A stretch of DNA of 33,282 bases from an uncultured Anaerolineales bacterium (lineage in GTDB: Bacteria > Chloroflexota > Anaerolineae > Anaerolineales > Villigracilaceae), in assembly GCA_903829085.1 (NCBI GenBank), contig CAIKOL010000211.1, forward strand, positions 1 through 33,282, in the 5' to 3' direction. Below, in pieces: positions 16,633-24,962 of this stretch. The notes below the pieces were generated by a model that worked only from the letters and a program-made list of their open reading frames with translations, was not told the DNA's origin and did no database searches. A program made the position numbers and the translations under genes. Positions within the stretch are counted from its first letter, which is position 1; each line of letters begins with the position of its first letter.

Positions 16633-16686
16633 CGAAAAAAACATCTGCCTAAACCGGGTAGCGAACCGGCTTGGGGAAGCCTGGCG

Positions 16687-17550
16687 TTATTTCAGCAGGT
16701 CAGGGATTTGCTCGGGGTGCTTAGCAACCTTCACACCAGCCGCTTCCAGAGCTTTAACTTTATCAGCCGCGGTTCCGGCACCACCTTCAATGATAGCACC
16801 TGCGTGTCCCATGCGTTTTCCGGGAGGCGCAGTCTGCCCAGCGATGAAGGAAACAACCGGCTTGGTCATCTTGGATGCAATGAACTGGGCTGCCTTTTCC
16901 TCGTCGGTACCGCCAATCTCGCCAATCAAAACTACCTTCTCGGTGTGTGGATCGTCTTCAAACATCGACAAGCAATCGATGAAATTCGTACCGTTGATTG
17001 GGTCGCCTCCAATCCCAACGCAAGTGGTGGCACCCATACCCACCAACTTGAGGGCATAAAGTACTTCATATGTCAGAGTCCCCGAGCGCGAGACAACGCC
17101 TATATTACCAGGGATAGCGATGTCACCTGGAATAATACCAACCTTGGCCTCTCCGGGGGTTAATAGACCAGGACAATTGGGTCCGAGCAGACGGACCTGT
17201 TTCTGGTCAAGATATTCGCGAACCCGCATCATATCCTGGACTGCAACACCTTCCGTGATGCAAACGATAAACGGTATGCCAGCGTCTGCAGCTTCAAAAA
17301 TGGCATCCGGGGCGAAGGCTGCAGCGACGAAGATGATACTAGCGTTTGCACCGGTGGCTTCGATGGCCGCCTTGCAGGAGTCAAATACAGGAACTTTCCC
17401 ATCTAAGACCCATTCGCCACCTTTACCGGGGCGGGTTCCGGCAACGACCTTCGTCCCATAAGACAGCATCTGCTGAGTGTGGAACAACCCTTCATTCCCA
17501 GTAATTCCCTGCACCAGAAGACGGGTGCTCTTATCAACTAAAATGCTCAT
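16687..17550 (-). CDS. sucD: Succinyl-CoA synthetase, alpha subunit
   Basis: This 287-residue subunit binds coenzyme A and carries the phosphohistidine intermediate in the TCA-cycle step that makes succinate and a nucleoside triphosphate from succinyl-CoA. The CoA-binding start reads VQGITGNEG (about residues 14-22). [12 protein letters not shown] is present at about 123-134. The active-site motif [10 protein letters not shown] gives His249. Length is normal for the family. GGAGC lies about 6 nt before the ATG, and 9 nt separate it from the sucC stop, so the two are co-translated. A strong terminator follows. Confidence 0.97.
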   Translation of the reverse strand: MSILVDKSTRLLVQGITGNEGLFHTQQMLSYGTKVVAGTRPGKGGEWVLDGKVPVFDSCKAAIEATGANASIIFVAAAFAPDAIFEAADAGIPFIVCITEGVAVQDMMRVREYLDQKQVRLLGPNCPGLLTPGEAKVGIIPGDIAIPGNIGVVSRSGTLTYEVLYALKLVGMGATTCVGIGGDPINGTNFIDCLSMFEDDPHTEKVVLIGEIGGTDEEKAAQFIASKMTKPVVSFIAGQTAPPGKRMGHAGAIIEGGAGTAADKVKALEAAGVKVAKHPEQIPDLLK

Positions 17551-17559
17551 ATCAAGCTC

Positions 17560-18693
17560 CTATGCCTTCGCCGCGGCGACAGATTTCCGAGCTGCGTCGA
17601 CAAGAGTCTCGGCAGTGATCATATTTGCGTCTGCGAGTAACTTGCGCCCTTCTTCCGCATTGGTACCCACCAGGCGCACAACCATCGAAATAGTTGGTTT
17701 TACTTCCTTGAGGGCAGCCAGAATGCCTTTAGCCACTTCATCACAGCGGGTAATTCCCCCAAACACATTGAAAAGGATCACTTTGACATTTTTGTCAGAC
17801 AGAATGATTCGCATTGCGGCTGCAACTTTGTCTGCACCGGCACCGCCACCGATATCCAAGAAATTGGCGGGTTCACCCCCGAACAATTTAACAATATCCA
17901 TAGTGGTCATTGCCAAACCAGCACCATTGACCATGCAGCCAATATTCCCATCCAATTTGATAAATGTAAGCCCATACTTGCGAGCTTCCGTTTCAGCGGG
18001 GGCTTCCTCATCCACATCACGCATTTCAGCCAGGTCGGGGTGGCGAAAGAGGGCGTTATCATCCAATAACATCTTACCATCCAGCGCGAGAAGGGACTTT
18101 TCTTTCAGAATGACCAGCGGGTTGATTTCTGCAAGAGTGGCATCACTTTCCATGTAAGCGCGCCAGAGTCCCCGGCAGATATCGCCAAACTGCTTCCAGT
18201 ATTCCTTTGGCAAGTCAATACCTATTGCAATATCGCGAGCCTGATAGTCGCGCAGTCCGAGAAGAGGATCAATATGAACCTTGATGATCTTTTCTGGATT
18301 GGTACGGGCGACCTCCTCGATTTCCACGCCGCCTGCCGCAGAGGCCATGAAGACCGGGCGACGCGCGGCCCGGTCATTGGTGATTCCCAAGTAGATTTCC
18401 TGTTCAATATTGGCCGCCGGGTCAACCAAGACTTTTCGAACCGACAGACCTTTGATTTCCATACCAAGTATTTGCGTTGCAACCTCCTCAGCTTCCTTGG
18501 CAGTTTTTGCAAGCCGGATTCCGCCAGCTTTGCCACGGCCTCCAACCAGCACCTGGGATTTAACAACAACACGACCACCCAGCTCTTCTGCTATTTGTCT
18601 TGCTTCGGTTGCAGAGGTCGCCACCCGTCCCTTTGGAATCGGGATGCCATACCTGGAAAAAATCTGTTTGGATTGGTATTCATGCAGTTTCAT
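17560..18693 (-). CDS. sucC: Succinyl-CoA synthetase, beta subunit
   Basis: This 377-residue ATP-grasp subunit binds the nucleotide and succinate and partners SucD. It begins with the classic [22 protein letters not shown], and has [12 protein letters not shown] at about 46-57 in the ATP-grasp fold. The C-terminal part, from about 240, holds [15 protein letters not shown] and [13 protein letters not shown], the phosphate-relay region. The sequence resembles ADP-forming enzymes, but nucleotide preference is not decided here. GGGAGAA is about 9 nt before the ATG. A good promoter and a palindrome lie upstream in a leader of about 105 nt. Confidence 0.97.
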   Translation of the reverse strand: MKLHEYQSKQIFSRYGIPIPKGRVATSATEARQIAEELGGRVVVKSQVLVGGRGKAGGIRLAKTAKEAEEVATQILGMEIKGLSVRKVLVDPAANIEQEIYLGITNDRAARRPVFMASAAGGVEIEEVARTNPEKIIKVHIDPLLGLRDYQARDIAIGIDLPKEYWKQFGDICRGLWRAYMESDATLAEINPLVILKEKSLLALDGKMLLDDNALFRHPDLAEMRDVDEEAPAETEARKYGLTFIKLDGNIGCMVNGAGLAMTTMDIVKLFGGEPANFLDIGGGAGADKVAAAMRIILSDKNVKVILFNVFGGITRCDEVAKGILAALKEVKPTISMVVRLVGTNAEEGRKLLADANMITAETLVDAARKSVAAAKA

Positions 18694-18756
18694 GCTGAAG
18701 TTTCTCCCTTTGGAATGTCAAGCGGTGTCATCTCAATAATCGAGTATGAGTGCATG

Positions 18757-18773
18757 GGCAATGGGCCGTTGCC
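18757..18773. promoter_or_regulatory. 17-bp palindrome in the sucCD leader, candidate operator
   Basis: The sequence GGCAATGGGCCGTTGCC pairs at seven of eight symmetric positions around a central base. It begins about 25 nt downstream of the predicted sucC transcription start and lies 64-80 nt before the ATG. No T-run follows, so it is not a terminator. A dimeric regulator site or an RNA hairpin are both possible. Confidence 0.5.
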
Positions 18774-18804
18774 AGAGAATGGAGATGCTCCGGTAAACGA
18801 TTGC

Positions 18805-18833
18805 ATTATAGCATCATGGTTTTTATATATCAT
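18805..18833 (-). promoter_or_regulatory. Promoter of sucCD
   Basis: On the minus strand the -10 is TATAAT (18810-18805), preceded by an extended TG one base away. The -35 is ATGATA (18833-18828) with a 17-bp spacer, matching four of six consensus bases. Predicted start is near 18798. Confidence 0.75.
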
Positions 18834-18872
18834 CTGTAATTGATAAGCAGAATAAAATGACATTTGGTCTGC

Positions 18873-21800
18873 TTAAGGCAATGTAAAGCGCATCACCCGG
18901 TTATTGGCTGCATCGCTCACCCAAACATGCCCGTAGGAGTCCACCGCTATGGAAGCAGCCAAACCGAAATTCCCTGCACCAATCCCATATTCGCCCCATG
19001 TGCGGACAAAAGCGCCGTTCGCAGAAAATTCGATCACGCGAAATGCTTCCGGGTCGGTTATAAATATATGGCCTTGATCGTCTGCGGCGATATAGGGTTT
19101 GTTATCCAACGATTCACCATACCAACCAGCGATATCCCATTGGTCAAGGGGACTATAGGTTGAGCCATCTTCGCTGGGGGCGAAAACCTGAACTCGTTGA
19201 TTCCATGTATCAGCCACATACAAGTAGCCGCGATGATCAAATGCCAAACCGACCGGCTCCTCGAACTGACCTATATCCAGTCCTTCGCTACCGATTTGCA
19301 TGATGAAATTCCCGTCAGCATCATAGACAACGATACGCTTGTTCCCTGTATCTGCTACAAAGACGCGCCCCTGTGCGTCCACAGCGATTCCACGTGGTCC
19401 CCATATTCCAAAGGGGTCGGTAGAAGTGGGATCATAAAGAGGCGTGCCCCACATTGCCACTGGAGTTCCGCTGGCAGTGAATTTCTGGATACGATGATTC
19501 CAGGTATCCGCCACATAGATGAAATCTCCTTCAGGCGAGACTGCCACAGCCCAGGGCTGGTTGAATGTACCCATGGGGGTATTACCAGCGGTGACATCGC
19601 TAAAAGAACCCCAGGAATTAAGGAACCGTCCATCAGCGGAGATGTGCTGAATGCGATTGTTGTTCGTATCGGCGATATAAAGAGTCCCGTCGGGAGCAAT
19701 GGCGATACCATGTGGGGTATTAAATTGATCATCTGATGTGCCGCTTACTCCGAAGGTCAGATCCGCAGGAAGGGATAGTTTACCTTGCTCATAGGGATCT
19801 GGTTGAACAGTCGAGGCAGTGATCACTCCATATTCCCAAATTTCAGCAGCCACGTCTTTACGAATAAAAAGGGCCATTTTATCGCTGGGACTCCAATCCG
19901 GAAGAGTCAGCCCGGTCTTTCCAGTCGCAGCAGCGTACTGTGAATAATCCCGATTGAACCAGATTTTCCAAAAGGCAGCCCGCATAGAAGGATCGGAAAG
20001 GGCCGTCTGGATGCGAGCCCAGGTAAGATTGAAATAATCCTGGTTCGGCCATACCATACGAATGTAATCAACCTGATAATAATCATTGGCAACAATCGGC
20101 TTGATGGCGTCAAAATTCTTCTGATCTACAAGAATCGCCGGGAGGCCAGCAAGATCCGGACCCGGTTTATCAAAGGAAGTCTTATTGAGGTAATGACGTA
20201 AATACCAGGTGAAAGGCCAGGCTACTCCCCCGTCCGGGGAGCTGTTATCGAACACCAGTTTAAGTGTCTGGTCTCCAGCAGTGCGGTCGGAGATCGCATC
20301 AATTTGGGCCATGACATCTTTGATACCAGTGGCGCCGTGTGCATAAACTAAATACTCGGTTGCGTCATTTGGATGGAGAAAAGCGGCGCGGAGGGCAGTG
20401 CGCATCGTAAGGATAGCCAACAAACCGAAAAAGACAAGCACAGCGGCTTTCAGGGTATTTCGAACCTGGCGGCCTTTCTGTAAATATACCAGCGTACCGG
20501 CGCTGGCGAGAGAGCTGAGAGCCGCGAATAGGAACGTTCCAGTGGCTGATAATTGAGCCAGCGACTTCCCCTGGAAGGGAGGGGCAACTCCCAGGACAAG
20601 CCCTATAGCGCCAGTCAGACCGACAAAGAAAACCACCAATAGAACGAAAGCCCAAACCCCGCGGCTACGAAACCAAGACCAGTCGAAACGCTCGAGCACC
20701 TGGCCAAGTCCCCAGCCGGTAAGGAGGATCATTGGCAGGGTGATGTGCACTGTGAGCCAAGGCATTTTTTCGCCGGCGATAGAAAAGGCAAACAAGCTGG
20801 ACAATGCCCACCAAAATAGCAAGCCGAAAGCGGGAGCTTTTTCCGGGGATACTTCAGACAGCGAGGCAGTTTCTGATGGATTTTCCTGAGAAAGGGGCTT
20901 TGGCGATTTTCGGCGCAGCCCAAAGAAGACTGCAATCCCGAGTCCAAGAGCGGGTAAAAATTCATAGACCGGAATTTGAATCAAAAGGTAGTAATACCAA
21001 GGTTGGCTTCCACGGTGGACACCCTGTTGTACCAGCCAGTAACCCAGCGACCCAACCACTCCGGTAGCAAGCCCGGGCCAATTGGTAAAGATGCTGGTGT
21101 AGAAAAGGATGTAAATGCTCCAGAATATGGCGGTATTTACCAACCAGTGTTTCCAGTCCCAAAGGAGACCAATACCAATGGCGAGGATAACCAATACGAT
21201 CAAGACCAAGGCGGTTTTGACCGGACCTTGCGCCCAAAGAGCAGGCCAATTCCAACCTGGCCAGGTAAATATGTAATCAAGCGGGTTCCAACCCAATGCA
21301 GTAACCGGAATGGGAGCCAATTGAGGCAGAACAAACGTTCCGAGCAGAATCAACAACCCAAAAGAGCGCTCGCGACACAGGTTTTTCCAACCATAACCGA
21401 TGATGAGAAGGGTGAGTGAGACGACAAAGATGATAGCTGCCAGAACCACCAAGGAGGTGACTGCGGGTAGGTGAGATGCAAGGGTGGAGGCCGTGAGCGT
21501 AGCCCCAGGGATAACCGGTGCAGAAGTCTGAGCCGCATCCGTCGCAGCCTGGGTGCGGGAATAGAGTGCGACTCCAAGGGCGGCACCAATGAGCAGGATG
21601 CAAATCGACAAACTCACGAAGAAACTATTCAATATTCCCTTATTTTTCCAAGGCGCACGCGTTACCCGGTTAACTAAATAGAATGTCAAAAAGAGCAGCG
21701 CCTGGGCTGTATAAATAAAGGCGGTTTCTTTAACAGTGAAGTGCAAGGCGGTGGCGACAGTCAAAAGGATTAAATAGCGCTTCTTTCCTGTTTCCAGGTG

Positions 21801-22292
21801 GCGCAAGATAACGTACAGAGTCAGAACCCCTAACAGCGCTACAAAAGCTTCATTACGCGCATATCGCCCGTAATAAAGCATGTAAGGCGAGATGAGTACC
21901 AATCCAGCGGCAATCAACATACCGGCACGGCCGAGGTAGCGTCGCCAATTCCAAAGCAAGACAACCGTCAGGATGCTGGCAAAAGCATGGGGAAGCCGAG
22001 CAGTGAAATCGCTGTCGCCGAACAAGATATATGTAAGCGCCAGCAAATGGAACTGGAGCGGTCCGTGCGTGGTGGGATTGTGTTGGTACCCCTGGCCAAT
22101 CGAAAAGAGCCAGGAATAATAGGCGTGAAGGCTTTCGTCATGACTTAGGGCCCGCGTTCCCAAATTGTACAATCGGCTGACAGCCATGAGGACAACAATG
22201 ATGACGAAAAGAAGCATTTCACCGGTAAAAGCTGGGATTGTATCAAAAAGGGGACGGTCAAGCCAGGAGCGTTGGTGTTGAAAATCATTCAT
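18873..22292 (-). CDS. Agl23-like GT39-family membrane glycosyltransferase fused to an NHL beta-propeller
   Basis: This is a 1139-residue fusion. The N-terminal part, about residues 25-650, is a polytopic membrane protein of the dolichyl-phosphate-mannose-mannosyltransferase type, with the catalytic-loop Asp52-Glu53 in LSHDESLHAYYSW. It also has GPLQFHLLAL and YGRYARNEAF, which match the family called Agl23/TIGR03663 that is linked to archaeal N-glycosylation and flippase loci. A soluble linker follows. From about residue 845 there are six NHL-type repeats with the pattern P-x-G-[IV]-A-[IV] then [YF]-[IV]-A-D-[TS]-x-x-x-x-R, which should fold as a six-bladed propeller outside the cell. I prefer the ATG at 22292; TTG at 22352 and ATG at 22310 are in frame but have no better ribosome site. 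It is flanked by sucC and rlmN, with no partner glycosylation genes in view. Donor and acceptor are unknown. Confidence 0.85.
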   Translation of the reverse strand: MNDFQHQRSWLDRPLFDTIPAFTGEMLLFVIIVVLMAVSRLYNLGTRALSHDESLHAYYSWLFSIGQGYQHNPTTHGPLQFHLLALTYILFGDSDFTARLPHAFASILTVVLLWNWRRYLGRAGMLIAAGLVLISPYMLYYGRYARNEAFVALLGVLTLYVILRHLETGKKRYLILLTVATALHFTVKETAFIYTAQALLFLTFYLVNRVTRAPWKNKGILNSFFVSLSICILLIGAALGVALYSRTQAATDAAQTSAPVIPGATLTASTLASHLPAVTSLVVLAAIIFVVSLTLLIIGYGWKNLCRERSFGLLILLGTFVLPQLAPIPVTALGWNPLDYIFTWPGWNWPALWAQGPVKTALVLIVLVILAIGIGLLWDWKHWLVNTAIFWSIYILFYTSIFTNWPGLATGVVGSLGYWLVQQGVHRGSQPWYYYLLIQIPVYEFLPALGLGIAVFFGLRRKSPKPLSQENPSETASLSEVSPEKAPAFGLLFWWALSSLFAFSIAGEKMPWLTVHITLPMILLTGWGLGQVLERFDWSWFRSRGVWAFVLLVVFFVGLTGAIGLVLGVAPPFQGKSLAQLSATGTFLFAALSSLASAGTLVYLQKGRQVRNTLKAAVLVFFGLLAILTMRTALRAAFLHPNDATEYLVYAHGATGIKDVMAQIDAISDRTAGDQTLKLVFDNSSPDGGVAWPFTWYLRHYLNKTSFDKPGPDLAGLPAILVDQKNFDAIKPIVANDYYQVDYIRMVWPNQDYFNLTWARIQTALSDPSMRAAFWKIWFNRDYSQYAAATGKTGLTLPDWSPSDKMALFIRKDVAAEIWEYGVITASTVQPDPYEQGKLSLPADLTFGVSGTSDDQFNTPHGIAIAPDGTLYIADTNNNRIQHISADGRFLNSWGSFSDVTAGNTPMGTFNQPWAVAVSPEGDFIYVADTWNHRIQKFTASGTPVAMWGTPLYDPTSTDPFGIWGPRGIAVDAQGRVFVADTGNKRIVVYDADGNFIMQIGSEGLDIGQFEEPVGLAFDHRGYLYVADTWNQRVQVFAPSEDGSTYSPLDQWDIAGWYGESLDNKPYIAADDQGHIFITDPEAFRVIEFSANGAFVRTWGEYGIGAGNFGLAASIAVDSYGHVWVSDAANNRVMRFTLP

Positions 22293-22431
22293 GCGAAAGC
22301 ACCTGCACATATTTATAGGATGGAGAAGCTGAGGATACTGCAAAGCCAACAATCTGGCAAGCGCAGAAGAGACAAGAATATATAATGCGCATAGCCAATA
22401 GCATAATTAGAATATATTCACAATCTTTTTA

Positions 22432-23460
22432 TTAAGATTTACTAGCCAATTGACCACAACCAGCGCGAATATCCATCCCACGACGCAAGCGAATGGTGCA
22501 AGGAATACCAGAGAGAGAAAGGACTTCTTTGAATTTATCTGCATGCTGGCGCGTGGTAGCCAGGCCTGAATATCCTTCGGTGGGGTTGAGCGGAATGGCG
22601 TTAACGTGGCATAGTAATCCCTTGAGTTTCCTGGCAAGCAAATGGGCTTGCTCCGGAGTGTCGTTCACTCCATTGACAAGTGCCCATTCAAAAGTGATGC
22701 GACGCCCAGTGGCAGCAACGTATTCCTGGCAGGCTTGCAACAATTCATCAAGGGGATAGCGTTTATCGACCGGAAGCATGGAGGCACGCAAGGTATCATC
22801 CGCAGCGTGGAGTGAAATTGCCAGGTTCACCTGCCGCTTTTCAGATGTGAATTTGCGAATAGCCGGGATCAAGCCAACCGTTGAGATGGTAAATCGGCGC
22901 GCTCCGAAATTGTAACCGTCAGGGTCGTTCAACCGATCGATAGCAGCCAGGGTATGGTCATAATTGTGAAAGGGTTCCCCCATACCCATCACTACCACGT
23001 TGGTAACCACTTCTCCCTGATCGTAGAGAAGTCGAGCATAGTGCATGACCTGGGCAACAATTTCTCCGCTGGAGAGATGACGAGTGAAACCCATTTGCCC
23101 GGTGGCACAGAATACGCAACCCATGGCGCAACCCACCTGGGTGGAAATGCATAGGGTATTCCGCTTCTCATAGCGCATCAGTACCGCTTCGATGGCTTTG
23201 CCATCAGGCAAGCGGAAGAGAGTCTTAATTGTCTGCCGATCGGAGGACTGGAGAATGGTTGAAGGTATCAGGGGGGCGAAATTGAGTTCTGCCTTGAGAC
23301 GGGTGCGCAGGAGAGCGGGGATGTTGGTGAATTCTTCAGGAGCCTTCCAGAAATGTTGATACAAACCCTGCCAGATCTGGAGGGCGCGGTAGTCAGGTTC
23401 ATTCCACTCTTTTAATAGGGAAGCGAGTTCAGGAAAGGTAAGGTCTAAAATTAGATCCAT
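22432..23460 (-). CDS. rlmN: Dual-specificity 23S rRNA A2503 / tRNA A37 methyltransferase RlmN
   Basis: This 342-residue radical SAM enzyme installs 2-methyladenosine at A2503 of 23S rRNA, and in some bacteria at A37 of tRNAs. The cluster motif lies in VGCAMGCVFCATGQMGF. The upstream Cys in TLCIS and the C-terminal Cys335 in DIRAGCGQL are the catalytic pair of the family. GEPFHNYD matches the SAM-binding GEP motif. The ATG lies one base after the stop of the HAD phosphatase gene, so the two are translationally coupled. A weak AT-rich hairpin (22422-22439) overlaps the stop codon and may aid termination. Confidence 0.96.
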   Translation of the reverse strand: MDLILDLTFPELASLLKEWNEPDYRALQIWQGLYQHFWKAPEEFTNIPALLRTRLKAELNFAPLIPSTILQSSDRQTIKTLFRLPDGKAIEAVLMRYEKRNTLCISTQVGCAMGCVFCATGQMGFTRHLSSGEIVAQVMHYARLLYDQGEVVTNVVVMGMGEPFHNYDHTLAAIDRLNDPDGYNFGARRFTISTVGLIPAIRKFTSEKRQVNLAISLHAADDTLRASMLPVDKRYPLDELLQACQEYVAATGRRITFEWALVNGVNDTPEQAHLLARKLKGLLCHVNAIPLNPTEGYSGLATTRQHADKFKEVLSLSGIPCTIRLRRGMDIRAGCGQLASKS

Positions 23461-23461
23461 C

Positions 23462-24247
23462 TCAATTTACCAAGGTGGTCAAATCCTTGACGATAAGGTC
23501 CACTGCGGGTCTCCAAGCCTGGGCCTGTGCACGGGTGCTTACTCCACTTAGAACCAGAGCAACCGGGCATCCAGCAGCCTGACCGCCGGCAATATCTGTT
23601 TCCAGACGGTCGCCAACCACAAGGGTCTCGTCTTTGCCGGTCTCAAGTCTTTCGCGCGCCAAATCAAGCAGGAATGGGGCTGGTTTGCCGGCGATAACAG
23701 GTTCGATCCCTGTTGCGGTTACGATTACCGAAATCCAGGCACCAGCACCAGGAATTTCACCGCGCGGGGTGGGGAATGTCTTATCAGGATTTGTGGCATA
23801 AAAAGGGACGCCACGCCGCACGAGCAAGGTTGCTTCGCTCATTTTGGCGTAGTTAATCCCGTGATCTACCCCCATGACCACTGCCTGAGCTTTTTCGGCT
23901 TCCTCAACGGACAGCAGCGCGAAGCCTTTAGCGCGTAAAGCTTGCAACATGCCGGATTCGCCAATCACGAAGAGAGGTGTGCCTGCAGGGAATTTTTGGC
24001 TGAGAAGGTGGGCCACCCCAAGAGCAGATGTCACAACCTGCCAAGGCTCGGCTTGCACGCCAAATAAAGCCAGTCGTTCAACATATTGTTCGGGCGTCCG
24101 AGTTCCATTGTTGGTGGCAAAAGCTACCTTTAACCCACGAGTGCGGATATGATCAAAGACGGCGGGAAGGTTCCCGATGGGGGCGTCGGCTTTCCACAAC
24201 ACGCCATCCATGTCTAGGATAAGGGATTTAATCTTGGGGGTGAGCAT
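23462..24247 (-). CDS. HAD-superfamily phosphatase, NagD/pNPPase-like (class IIA)
   Basis: This 261-residue HAD hydrolase has motif I DMDGVLW (nucleophile Asp12, acid/base Asp14), motif II ATNNGTRT, the motif III lysine in IAGKPAP and motif IV VGDRLETDIAGG. The class IIA cap sits between motifs II and III, as in NagD and p-nitrophenyl phosphatases. The physiological substrate, a small phosphate ester, cannot be assigned. I use the ATG at 24247; a TTG two codons upstream is possible. No ribosome site is visible because the clpP terminator occupies the sequence directly upstream, so its expression must come from readthrough or an unseen promoter. It is coupled to rlmN. Confidence 0.9.
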   Translation of the reverse strand: MLTPKIKSLILDMDGVLWKADAPIGNLPAVFDHIRTRGLKVAFATNNGTRTPEQYVERLALFGVQAEPWQVVTSALGVAHLLSQKFPAGTPLFVIGESGMLQALRAKGFALLSVEEAEKAQAVVMGVDHGINYAKMSEATLLVRRGVPFYATNPDKTFPTPRGEIPGAGAWISVIVTATGIEPVIAGKPAPFLLDLARERLETGKDETLVVGDRLETDIAGGQAAGCPVALVLSGVSTRAQAQAWRPAVDLIVKDLTTLVN

Positions 24248-24254
24248 AGGCAAT

Positions 24255-24284
24255 AAAAAAGGGCGGACTCACAGGTCCGCCCTT
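24255..24284 (-). terminator. Intrinsic terminator after clpP
   Basis: On the minus strand the 8-bp stem GGGCGGAC (24282-24275) and GTCCGCCC (24268-24261) has a 6-nt loop and is followed by six T (24260-24255). It starts about 6 nt after the clpP stop and ends 7 nt before the HAD start codon. Confidence 0.93.
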
Positions 24285-24289
24285 ACAGA

Positions 24290-24895
24290 TCATTTCTTGG
24301 TTGGAATTTCAAGAACCTGGTCAACCAAGCCGTATTCGACAGCCTGACTAGCGTCCAGGTAGAAATCGCGTTCAGTATCCTGCTTGATAACATCCACCGG
24401 TTTGCCGGTATGTTTAGACATAATACCATTAAGCAAGGTGCGCAGGCGAAGGATCTGCTTGGTCTGGATCTCAATATCAGTGGCCTGACCCTGGGCGCCA
24501 CCCAAAGGCTGGTGCATGTGAATGGTGGCATTCGGCAGAGCGTACCGGCGGCCTTTCGAACCGGCGGTCAGGAGAACTGTCCCGAAAGAGGCGGTGACAC
24601 CAACCGCCACAGTGCTGATCGGATTTGATATCATCTGCATGGTATCGTAAATCGCCAGCCCAGAATAAATCACCCCTCCGGGTGAGTTGATATACATCTG
24701 AATTTCCTTTTCCGAGTCTTCCCGGCTAAGGAACAATAACTGTGCCACGATGACGTTTGCGACCTGATCATCAATCGCTGAACCGACAAAGATGATGCGC
24801 TCTTTGAGGAGCAGAGAATAGATATCGTAAGCGCGCTCTCCGCGACCTGACGATTCAATCACCATGGGAATAACGTTCTTCAAATCTTGATCCAT
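24290..24895 (-). CDS. clpP: ATP-dependent Clp protease proteolytic subunit
   Basis: This 201-residue serine peptidase forms the two-ring tetradecamer that degrades proteins fed by ClpX or ClpA/C. The catalytic triad is Ser103 (in [11 protein letters not shown]), His128 (in IHMHQPLGG) and Asp177 (in DTERD). The usual Met after the catalytic Ser is Phe104. GGAGT lies about 6 nt before the ATG. It follows tig by 67 nt, the common tig-clpP arrangement, but clpX, which often comes next, is replaced by the HAD-rlmN pair behind a terminator. Confidence 0.97.
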   Translation of the reverse strand: MDQDLKNVIPMVIESSGRGERAYDIYSLLLKERIIFVGSAIDDQVANVIVAQLLFLSREDSEKEIQMYINSPGGVIYSGLAIYDTMQMISNPISTVAVGVTASFGTVLLTAGSKGRRYALPNATIHMHQPLGGAQGQATDIEIQTKQILRLRTLLNGIMSKHTGKPVDVIKQDTERDFYLDASQAVEYGLVDQVLEIPTKK

Positions 24896-24962
24896 TTTTT
24901 ACTCCATTTCTGATAACGATCGCTCATTAAGTCTGAATATGAGCCAAAATACTTAATCGGAC

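Noticed and set aside
16579-17163. 194-residue plus-strand frame over the sucD terminator and sucD
   Set aside because: It starts inside the terminator hairpin and is antisense to sucD; no promoter or ribosome site.
17477-18157. 226-residue open frame antisense to sucC and sucD
   Set aside because: It spans the two well-conserved genes on the other strand, and its Ser/Ala/Thr-rich sequence resembles no family.
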